Assembly (NCBI RefSeq): GCF_945890115.1
Contig: NZ_CAMDCK010000016.1
Coordinates: forward strand, 1 to 61,243
DNA: 61,243 nucleotides
From: Sphingorhabdus sp. EL138
GTDB taxonomy: Bacteria; Pseudomonadota; Alphaproteobacteria; Sphingomonadales; Sphingomonadaceae
Direction: 5' to 3'
Position 1 is the first letter of the stretch. Every line of letters starts with the position of its first letter. Shown here piece after piece: positions 24,964 to 31,744 of this stretch. Position numbers and translations under genes: made by a program. The notes under the pieces were generated by a model. The model was given only the letters and a program-made list of their open reading frames with translations, did not search any database and was not told the origin of the DNA.

Positions 24964-26316
24964 ATGAGTTTCGATTTTCGGCTCTGGGATATTCATACCG
25001 GCGCGCATCATCCATTCAATGATCGGGCGCCTAGAATAGAGAACGGAACTGGGCGGCCTGACCCGAAACGTTACCATGGCGCTGACTATAAGGACGCTGA
25101 ATGGAACCGGATGTGGACCCAAAGCTGGTTGCTCGCTGGCCCGACAAGTGACCTTCGCGACGATGGCGATTTTATCCGATTCGACATTGCCGATGAGAGC
25201 TTCATTGTGGTCCGGCAAGAGGATGGCAGCTTAAAGGCGCATTATAATGTGTGCCCCCATAGAGGGAGCCAGTTGATCCTAGCCGATTTCGGTTCGGTCG
25301 GGAATTTTACCTGCCCCTTCCACAGCTGGCAATTCGACCTAGATGGCACCAATACAAAAGTGACGGACGAATTCTCCTTTCATCCTGAAACTCTGTGCCA
25401 TGACCGCAATCTTACCTCAGTCCGGTGCGAAGAGGTAGCTGGCCTTGCCTTCATATCTCTTTCAGACAAGCTGCCGGCACTACGCGCATGGCTTGGTCCC
25501 GTGGCGGAGCAGCTAGAGACCTACGATATTGGCGCGATGAATGTTATTCAGCATAAGCAAACTGAATGGGCCGCGAATTGGAAAGGCGGCGTGGATGCCT
25601 TTTATGAGATCTACCACCTTCACGCTGTTCATCCTGAAACACAAGGTGTCATGGATGACCGCACACAGATCGACCTCTATCCCAACGGAATGAGCCGTCA
25701 GTTCGTGCCATTTGGACAACCATCGCCCCGGTTCCCTGACCAGATAACCGTGAATGACGGCATTAAGATGATGCTGCGCGATGCAGGCATTGATCCAGAT
25801 TCATTTGAAGGCACCGCCCAAGACAGCCGCGCCGCAATCCAAGTTGCAAAGCGCGAACGCGCTAAGCGTTTTGGTCTCGAATATGACAAATTCAGTGATA
25901 CCCAATTAAGCGATTCAACCATTTATGGCATATTTCCTAATGTGCAGATTGGTTGTCACCCTGAAGCCGTATTCATCCATCGGTTCCTGCCGCATCCAGA
26001 AGATGCGAACCGGTTCACTTACGACACCTGCATTCTTTTCGCGCATGTTGACGCACCGGGCTATGGCCCACCTGCTTGGATGGGGTTGGCCGATGGGACG
26101 GATACAACGGGGATGACCCGCCCTGAGATCGAACGCGTTCCACTTGGCGAGCCGCCTAATCTTGGACAGGTTTTGGATCAGGATTCCGAGCTATTACCAA
26201 TTGTTCAAAAAGGGTCGCGCTCGCGCGGATTCCGCGGGCCGATTTGGAGCGAGCAGGAAGCAAGGCTGCGCCACTTCCACGCAGAGCTTGACCGATATAT
26301 TGATGGAGAGATTTGA
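24964..26316 (+). CDS. Rieske non-heme iron oxygenase, alpha subunit (second copy)
   Basis: The 450-residue protein has a Rieske centre (C97-x-H99, C117-x2-H120) and iron ligands in FYEIYHLHAVH (H218, H223), with glutamate E215 at the bridging position. It is clearly diverged from the 404-residue copy and carries a longer C-terminal region. The start ATG has a near-perfect AGGAGGT 6 bp upstream. It heads a run that includes two ABM-fold proteins, an acyl-CoA ligase and a TetR gene. No beta subunit is present. It shares a promoter motif with the first oxygenase, suggesting joint control. Confidence 0.92.
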   Translation: MSFDFRLWDIHTGAHHPFNDRAPRIENGTGRPDPKRYHGADYKDAEWNRMWTQSWLLAGPTSDLRDDGDFIRFDIADESFIVVRQEDGSLKAHYNVCPHRGSQLILADFGSVGNFTCPFHSWQFDLDGTNTKVTDEFSFHPETLCHDRNLTSVRCEEVAGLAFISLSDKLPALRAWLGPVAEQLETYDIGAMNVIQHKQTEWAANWKGGVDAFYEIYHLHAVHPETQGVMDDRTQIDLYPNGMSRQFVPFGQPSPRFPDQITVNDGIKMMLRDAGIDPDSFEGTAQDSRAAIQVAKRERAKRFGLEYDKFSDTQLSDSTIYGIFPNVQIGCHPEAVFIHRFLPHPEDANRFTYDTCILFAHVDAPGYGPPAWMGLADGTDTTGMTRPEIERVPLGEPPNLGQVLDQDSELLPIVQKGSRSRGFRGPIWSEQEARLRHFHAELDRYIDGEI

Positions 26317-26318
26317 AA

Positions 26319-26609
26319 ATGAGCTGGACCTTCCTTTCACGCTTTAACGTCAAGGCAGACCGAGAAGCAGAATTCTTGTCGCTCATTCCACAAATGGAAA
26401 TGAACGCTGCCGAAGAAATCGGAACCTTGGCATATAAATTTTATCGCCTTGATGCGCCGCATACTTTCGCGGTTTTTGAAAGCTTTGTGGATGAAGCTGC
26501 TGATCAAGCCCATCAGGCCAACCCCGCGAGCACGGACATCATAACAACCATGATTGAGTGTATAGATGGAACATATGTCCGTGAATATCTGCTTCCGATA
26601 GCGCCATGA
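26319..26609 (+). CDS. ABM-domain small protein (antibiotic biosynthesis monooxygenase-like)
   Basis: The 96-residue protein has the ferredoxin-like ABM/YgiN pattern: an N-terminal strand TFLSRFNVKADREAEFLSL, then GTLAYKFYRLDAPHTFAVFESFVDEAADQAHQAN and a C-terminal strand. Members are dimers that act as cofactor-free quinol monooxygenases or have unknown roles. The gene begins just after the oxygenase stop and overlaps the ligase by 4 bp (ATGA). A second protein of the same size and fold lies on the other side of the ligase. Confidence 0.75.
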   Translation: MSWTFLSRFNVKADREAEFLSLIPQMEMNAAEEIGTLAYKFYRLDAPHTFAVFESFVDEAADQAHQANPASTDIITTMIECIDGTYVREYLLPIAP

Positions 26610-28243
26610 CGCATATTTACACTCTGGGTGAGCTGTTGCGGAACGGAGCCTCTCTCCGCCCGCAAGAGATGGCTCTTATCTTCCCCGACAAGCGAACCAG
26701 CTATGCTGATTTGAATGACAGAGCACGGCTTTGGGCGGCGGCGCTTATCGCGCGGGGCGTTCAGCCGGGCGATCATGTGGGCATCTTGCTGACAACCCGC
26801 CCTGAATTTGTAGAAGTGCTGTTCGGCATTGCGATGGCCGGAGCCGTTGCTGTCCCCGTGAACGCGCGATACCAGCCCGGAGAGCTTGCATTTCTTGTCA
26901 GAGATGCGGACTTGGTTTGCCTGATCACCACAGGCCGCGTGGCTGACGCGCTTGATTTCAGTGAGCGGCTGATGGCAGCGCTCCCATCGCTCGCTGCCGC
27001 ACCAGATCCAGAAAATTTGTCACTGGAAGAAGCGCCTAACCTCCGGTCAATTATCTGTGTCGACGAGCCTTGTCCGGCAAGCTTAGTGTCGGCAGCCTCG
27101 GCGCTAGCCGTCCAACCGCTACCTACGCAAATCTCCCAAGAGATTGATGCTCGGATCGACGCGGTTGATCCCCAAAGCATAGCCATGATCCTCTATACAT
27201 CTGGGACAACAGCCAATCCAAAGGGCTGCCTAATCCGCCACCGGGGGATTGTCGGAAATAGCCGCAATCTGGGCCTGCGCTACGAAATGCAGCCGGGCGA
27301 CAGATTCTGGTCGCCCTTGCCCATTTTTCACATCGCCGGGATTCTACCTCTGGTGTCCATTCTCGATATTGGCGGCGCTTACCTGACAATCCCGAATTTC
27401 GATGCCGGTGTCGCGCTGTCCATGCTGGAAACGGAAAAAGCCACGCACGCATATCCATGCTTTGTAACCATCATGCAGGATCTGATCGAACATCCCCATT
27501 TTACCAAAACGGATCTGTCCAGCGTCCGCCTGATGAATGCCAATTTGGGTGTGCAGCCAGACTGGATCAGAGATGCGATGGTCAAAGCCATGCCGCACAC
27601 GATCATGGTGGGCACCTATGGCCTAACCGAAGGCTCCGGCACGATTTGCACAAGCAGGACGACAGACCCATGGGAAGCCCGCGGCTGGAGGCTGGGAGTA
27701 CCTCTTGATGAATGGGAAGTCCGGATCGTTGACATCGAAACCGGCAAAGTTTGTGGCTGTGATGAAAAGGGTGAAATCGTCGCGCGCGGGCCGAATATGC
27801 TTGCCGGCTATTATAATGCCCCAGAAAAAACTGCCGAAGTCATTGACGCAGATGGTTGGTTCCATACAGGCGACATCGGTTCATTTGATGCGCAGGGGCA
27901 GATCATGTTTCACGGCCGAACCAAGGACATGCTAAAAGTCGGTGGAGAGAATGTGGCTGCAGCAGAGATTGAAGCGGTACTTCAGTCGCATCCTGCAGTC
28001 AAGTTGGCGCAAGTCACCGGCATTCCGCACCCCCGCTATGTCGAGGTACCGGCGGCCTTTGTCGAGTTGGCTGACGGCACTAACACCAGCGAGGCAGAAT
28101 TGATCGCACATTGCACCGGCAAGCTAGCCGGCTTCAAACTGCCTCGTCATGTCTGCTTTGTGACCGAATGGCCGATGTCAGCCTCCAAAATTCAGAAATT
28201 CCGCCTGCGCGACATGCTTGTCGCCAAACTCAAGAAAGACTAA
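26606..28243 (+). CDS. Acyl-CoA synthetase (AMP-binding family), second copy
   Basis: The 545-residue protein has the P-loop YTSGTTANPKG, PIFHIAGILPL, the motif MVGTYGLTEGSG, HTGDIGSFDAQGQIMFHGRTKDMLKVGGENV and a C-terminal lysine in MSASKIQKFRLRDM. It differs from the AlkK-like ligase at 8680 in the active-site pocket, so it probably activates a different acid of the same pathway or its side chain. Its start overlaps the first ABM gene and its stop is 4 bp before the second. It is unlikely to be a non-ribosomal synthetase domain, because no carrier or condensation domain is present. Confidence 0.9.
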   Translation: MTHIYTLGELLRNGASLRPQEMALIFPDKRTSYADLNDRARLWAAALIARGVQPGDHVGILLTTRPEFVEVLFGIAMAGAVAVPVNARYQPGELAFLVRDADLVCLITTGRVADALDFSERLMAALPSLAAAPDPENLSLEEAPNLRSIICVDEPCPASLVSAASALAVQPLPTQISQEIDARIDAVDPQSIAMILYTSGTTANPKGCLIRHRGIVGNSRNLGLRYEMQPGDRFWSPLPIFHIAGILPLVSILDIGGAYLTIPNFDAGVALSMLETEKATHAYPCFVTIMQDLIEHPHFTKTDLSSVRLMNANLGVQPDWIRDAMVKAMPHTIMVGTYGLTEGSGTICTSRTTDPWEARGWRLGVPLDEWEVRIVDIETGKVCGCDEKGEIVARGPNMLAGYYNAPEKTAEVIDADGWFHTGDIGSFDAQGQIMFHGRTKDMLKVGGENVAAAEIEAVLQSHPAVKLAQVTGIPHPRYVEVPAAFVELADGTNTSEAELIAHCTGKLAGFKLPRHVCFVTEWPMSASKIQKFRLRDMLVAKLKKD

Positions 28244-28247
28244 CTTT

Positions 28248-28538
28248 ATGCGTAAATCATTCATCGCAAAACTGGTAGCCAAGCCCGAAAAAGCCGCCGA
28301 TCTCGAAGCGTTGCAGACCGAACTGCGGCAACTTGTCCAGGCCCATGAACCAGATTGCGAAGTCTATGAATTGTTCAAGGCGGCAGACGAACCCTTTACT
28401 TATTTCTGTATCGCGACGTTCAAATCCGAAGCGGCATTTGATTATCACATGGGCATCGACTTCCACGATCGTCTTGTTCCGCCAATCCTTGACTGTCTGG
28501 CGCAAGATATGGTCCTGAGCTTTCACGAAGCCGTCTGA
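28248..28538 (+). CDS. ABM-domain small protein, second copy
   Basis: This 96-residue protein, MRKSFIAKLVAKPEKAADLEALQTEL and on, has the same ABM pattern with YELFKAADEPFTYFCIATFKSEAAFDYHMG. It is a different sequence from the first copy, so not a recent duplicate. It lies 4 bp after the ligase. Quinol oxidation, protection of the pathway or an unknown non-enzymatic role are possible. Confidence 0.72.
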   Translation: MRKSFIAKLVAKPEKAADLEALQTELRQLVQAHEPDCEVYELFKAADEPFTYFCIATFKSEAAFDYHMGIDFHDRLVPPILDCLAQDMVLSFHEAV

Positions 28539-28550
28539 CGAACAGTGAAC

Positions 28551-29213
28551 ATGAAAATCCTGCCTAAATTGCAACACACCGACTCAAGCAAACGAGCCGT
28601 TACTGGAGTCGCGCCTGCGCCGCCAACGCAGCAATGGCTCAAAAGTGCTCAGACCAAGAAGCGGCTGATAGAAGGTGCCATTCGTTGCATCGTGAAATTT
28701 GGCTATTCGAAAACGACCACTTTACGCGTCGCGGCAGAGGCCGGTCTATCTCGCGGTGCGATGCTCCATCATTTTGAAAATGGCGAAGCGTTGATGCGTG
28801 CCGTGATCGCCGAGCTAAATGATAAGCGACTGCGGGCGATTCGGCGCACCGGCGATATGGACAGCCGGGGTGTCCACGAAGTCGTTCGGACCTATTGGAA
28901 CCAGCTTTCCAGCTCGAGCTTTACCGCATTCCACGAACTGTCGATTGCCGCGCGGACCGATCAGGGGCTGGCCCAGATACTCGAACCTGCACAGGCCGAA
29001 TTTCGCGAGCGGCGATATGCCCTGTCCATCGAGGCCTTCCCCGAATGGCAGAAAAACCGAACGAATTTCGATCTTGCACTTGCGTTGTCGCAGCAAACGA
29101 TTGAAGGCATGGCTATCAACCGGCTGGTCCATGGGCTGGATGAAGCGATGGTGGAACCATTACTGACCAATCTTGAACGGCAGATCCAAGAGTTGAAACC
29201 GCCCGCTGATTAG
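28551..29213 (+). CDS. TetR/AcrR-family transcriptional regulator, second copy
   Basis: The 220-residue protein has a TetR helix-turn-helix in TTTLRVAAEAGLSRGAMLHHFENGEALM after a basic N-terminus. It ends the oxygenase-ligase run. The start is uncertain (ATG 28551 or GTG 28545, weak ribosome-binding site). It is the closest regulator to the CAAwCATGwTTG and TTGCACCACTCGA sites, so it is a candidate for binding one of them. The ligand is unknown. Confidence 0.88.
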   Translation: MKILPKLQHTDSSKRAVTGVAPAPPTQQWLKSAQTKKRLIEGAIRCIVKFGYSKTTTLRVAAEAGLSRGAMLHHFENGEALMRAVIAELNDKRLRAIRRTGDMDSRGVHEVVRTYWNQLSSSSFTAFHELSIAARTDQGLAQILEPAQAEFRERRYALSIEAFPEWQKNRTNFDLALALSQQTIEGMAINRLVHGLDEAMVEPLLTNLERQIQELKPPAD

Positions 29214-29736
29214 GGGGTGATGCAATTGTCACCGGAATTCGGTCGCGGGCGAGAAAAAAAGCGTGTCTTTCGTGGCGACCAAGGTCAGTTAGTTTACCAA
29301 CACGCATATCGCTAAAGCCCCGCCGATAAGGAGAGAGGCCGGGGGGATGATCTTGGCCTCTCTGCACAATTCGTGGCGAAATCCCTGTAAAAATCCCTGT
29401 AAAAAATTTTTCATTGGAATTATCCTTCGCCGACACAGCCCTGCATTGCGTCCGCTATTGCCTTGCTGCGTAACATGATCCGAAATACCCCGATCAACTA
29501 TGGCGAAAACACGTGCAATCAGAGCAGGTTAGCGAAAATTCGATACATGTCAATTGCAGGGACGACGGGTCTTTGAGCGGAATTATGGTCGCCCCAGCGT
29601 AGGCTGGGGCCTATCGCGCCTGTCGGCCTCCCCATACACAAATGATGGGCACCAGCCTGCGCTGGGGCGACGGCAATTTTGGTGATGGGTTTTTTGGGGG
29701 TTACCCACCTGTCGGCGTCAATCCGTAATTCCAGAC
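29214..29736. other. 523-bp non-coding repeat-bearing gap
   Basis: No convincing gene is seen. A hairpin with 9-bp arms AGAGAGGCC/GGCCTCTCT lies at 29332-29363; a 12-bp tandem pair ATCCCTGTAAAA at 29381-29404; and an inverted-repeat element at 29588-29671. It marks the end of the catabolic island. Confidence 0.5.
29588..29671. repeat. REP/BIME-like inverted repeat
   Basis: Two 20-bp arms, GTCGCCCCAGCGTAGGCTGG at 29588 and its near reverse complement at 29652, are in inverted orientation 44 bp apart. Each arm can also fold into its own GC-rich hairpin (for example GCCCCAGC/GCTGGGGC). This is the layout of REP-type elements. Confidence 0.6.
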
Positions 29737-30033
29737 TCACTCATGTTCCCCATCGGCTCTGCGTCCCGATCCTGTGCCAAAGACGCTTGGTTTGAAAGTT
29801 GCCGTTGTATAGGTCGCAATCGTAATCGCTGCCGCACCGATTAAAACGATATGACCGATCAGATTGAAAGCAAAGAATGTATAGCTTCCAAAGGCAAGGC
29901 TGATCGCGAGAACCCACATGGCGCCTAAGGCTTGCAGAACATAATGCCGCGTTGAGACATCTGGAATATGCCGGAGCGGACTAACGTCGCTGTTGAATAT
30001 GAAATTCCAAGCGTGAACCACTAAATTTTTCAT
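29737..30033 (-). CDS. Small membrane protein of unknown function
   Basis: The 98-residue protein has two hydrophobic segments (YVLQALGAMWVLAISLAF and FAFNLIGHIVLIGAAAITIA) and polar ends. The ATG is preceded by GGAAGAGA. I do not recognise the family. Nothing in the flanks suggests a role: repeats lie on both sides and the gene reads against the catabolic island. Confidence 0.6.
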   Translation of the reverse strand: MKNLVVHAWNFIFNSDVSPLRHIPDVSTRHYVLQALGAMWVLAISLAFGSYTFFAFNLIGHIVLIGAAAITIATYTTATFKPSVFGTGSGRRADGEHE

Positions 30034-30481
30034 TTGTCTCTTCCTTGGTTCCCGAAATGCTAAAGCGTTGTGCGCCTTTTATGACGATCTACCAACAGAA
30101 TTACCGTCGGCCCCTCCGGAATCACGGAGGAATGACGGTCACAGGTGCGTCATCCCCGAAATAGCTATAGAGGACAACGGATTAGTCGGGCGCTTCTTCG
30201 TATCTTTGCGTCTTTGTGCGATAAATTGCATCGTCGTCTGGTAGATGGGCTTTGGCGTAGGGTGCGGCCCACAGGTTGGAACCCCTCACCAACTGCGCCT
30301 AGGCCGCTTCGCGGCCAAGGCTACGTATCCTCTCCCGCAAGGGGAGAGGGATGTGTAGTTTTCACATTGGAAGTCCTTTGCCCCTCTGCGTCCTCTGCGC
30401 CTCTGCGTGAACGACATCATGCTGCGGATTAGACATGGAACTGGCCACGCCGCGAACGCACATTAACAAAGAGAGGGTAAA
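30034..30481. other. 448-bp non-coding gap with hairpins and low-complexity repeats
   Basis: No gene is seen. A nested hairpin (ACCGTC...GACGGT around CCTCCG...CGGAGG) lies at 30103-30139. GGCCGC-TTC-GCGGCC lies at about 30302-30316, and CCTCTCCC/GGGAGAGG at 30328-30349. CTCTGCG/CTTTGCG-type words repeat at about 30195-30220 and 30381-30410, a style seen in dispersed intergenic repeats. Confidence 0.45.
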
Positions 30482-30558
30482 TGGTGCACCCGGAGCGATT
30501 CGAACGCCCGGCCCTCAGATTCGTAGTCTGATGCTCTATCCAGCTGAGCTACGGGTGC
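30482..30558 (-). tRNA. tRNA-Arg(ACG)
   Basis: On the minus strand the sequence folds into a full cloverleaf: acceptor GCACCCG/CGGGTGC, D-arm GCTCAGCTGGATAGAGC, anticodon stem TCAGA/TCTGA with loop CTACGAA (anticodon ACG), T-loop GTTCGAATC, discriminator A and an encoded CCA end. The length is 77 nt. Confidence 0.97.
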
Positions 30559-30614
30559 ACTGGAACGCCGCTATTAGGGACGGCGGGCCGCATGTGCAAT
30601 AGCTATTTTGACCT

Positions 30615-31136
30615 TCAAACCTGCTTGCAGGTCGATTTCTGGCGGATGGCGTCGATCGTTGGGAAGGTGCTCGCTGGGGCGACGAGTATGCGGATCAGCA
30701 CTAATCCCCTGTCATAGCCGACGCGCACGGGTTCATAACCTGCTGGCGCCGTCTGCCCCGCTTTCACAAGGGCTAGCCGCGCGGCTTTGCCTTTGGTGTC
30801 CCTGTCGCTGCGTACCGCGGCCACATCAGTGCGGGCATCGAATATGCTCACTGACCAATAATGGCCCGGCACAGGCTGCACATCAACCAGCACGGGTCCT
30901 TTGGACACATCAAAAACGCAGGTAGAGTAAGAAAGATCTGGGCTTGGCCTAACGATGGTCTGATTATCCGCCGTCGTCATTGGCGCAAAGGCAAACTGGT
31001 TGGCTGGCCCTTGCTTGCCGACTTTCATCAACGCGGCCTGCATCAACGCGTAAGGCGTGGCCAGCAATGTCGCCTGATAGGCCCCAAATGCCATAAGGCC
31101 GCCCGCCAATATCGGAAAGATCCAGCGCCGCATCAT
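30615..31136 (-). CDS. DUF1254-domain protein
   Basis: The 173-residue protein has an N-terminal membrane anchor (WIFPILAGGLMAFGAYQATLL) and a beta-rich domain of the DUF1254 type (IVRPSPDLSYSTCVFDVSKGPVLVDVQPVPGHYWSVSIFDART in outline). In many bacteria DUF1254 and DUF1214 are fused in one protein; here they are two genes overlapping by 4 bp (ATGA). An in-frame ATG two codons upstream is possible. The function is unknown; fused relatives are periplasmic. Confidence 0.75.
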   Translation of the reverse strand: MMRRWIFPILAGGLMAFGAYQATLLATPYALMQAALMKVGKQGPANQFAFAPMTTADNQTIVRPSPDLSYSTCVFDVSKGPVLVDVQPVPGHYWSVSIFDARTDVAAVRSDRDTKGKAARLALVKAGQTAPAGYEPVRVGYDRGLVLIRILVAPASTFPTIDAIRQKSTCKQV

Positions 31137-31708
31137 GCACATCCCTTGCGGTCGATAGCCGGCATTTGCGCTGTCTCAGGGCTTTTGATGATATCAGCCG
31201 ACGGGTGATAGAGACGCAAGGTTAGGTCAAATGCCTCCACCGACCCCGTTGGCAGCCAACTGCCGGATTGCGTATCTGGCGACACGGTGAACGACCAGCG
31301 CCCTTGCGCGTCCGTGGTTACCGCGCTGGCAGGGATGGACCAACGCTTGGCGGCGTTTTTCACAAGCCAACCTTCGCCTTCATATAACGTCACGCTCCAC
31401 CAGCGGCCATCAAGCGTTCCACCGCGCACGTCATAGGTGCAGCGCCCGTCAAGCGCGCGGCCATTGCTATCGCGGGTGGCGGTGAAATACATCGCCTCTT
31501 TGGCGGGCAAGGCCAGTAGGCCGGACAAAGCGACCTTGGCACGGGTGAGCGTGCTAGCATCCACTGTGCCGAAGCTTTTTCCCGTCTCCCATGGTCCGCT
31601 GGAGACAAGACCATCGTTCAATCCGCCGCGCACTAGCTGCACAGCATAAGCCGCGCCGCCGATTAGGCCCAATGCGACACATATGACATATCTATGCCAC
31701 GTTTTCAT
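31133..31708 (-). CDS. DUF1214-domain protein
   Basis: The 191-residue protein starts with a membrane segment (YVICVALGLIGGAAYAVQLV) and carries a DUF1214 domain with RWSIPASAV and WSFTVSPDTQSGSWLPTGS. It is the upstream member of the pair with the DUF1254 gene. Together they may make a heteromer equal to the fused protein. No enzymatic activity is known to me for this family. Confidence 0.78.
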   Translation of the reverse strand: MKTWHRYVICVALGLIGGAAYAVQLVRGGLNDGLVSSGPWETGKSFGTVDASTLTRAKVALSGLLALPAKEAMYFTATRDSNGRALDGRCTYDVRGGTLDGRWWSVTLYEGEGWLVKNAAKRWSIPASAVTTDAQGRWSFTVSPDTQSGSWLPTGSVEAFDLTLRLYHPSADIIKSPETAQMPAIDRKGCA

Positions 31709-31744
31709 TCGGCTTCCTCCCGCGCCTGACCCTAAACGCCCTTT

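Noticed and set aside
8680-28243. Reading the two AMP-binding ligases as part of a non-ribosomal peptide cluster
   Set aside because: No carrier, condensation or thioesterase domain is present, and both have acyl-CoA ligase features.
478-29213. Assigning the island firmly to steroid or bile-acid degradation
   Set aside because: Racemase, Ltp/DUF35 and BVMO fit, but the ring-cleavage genes that would prove a steroid substrate are not in the window.
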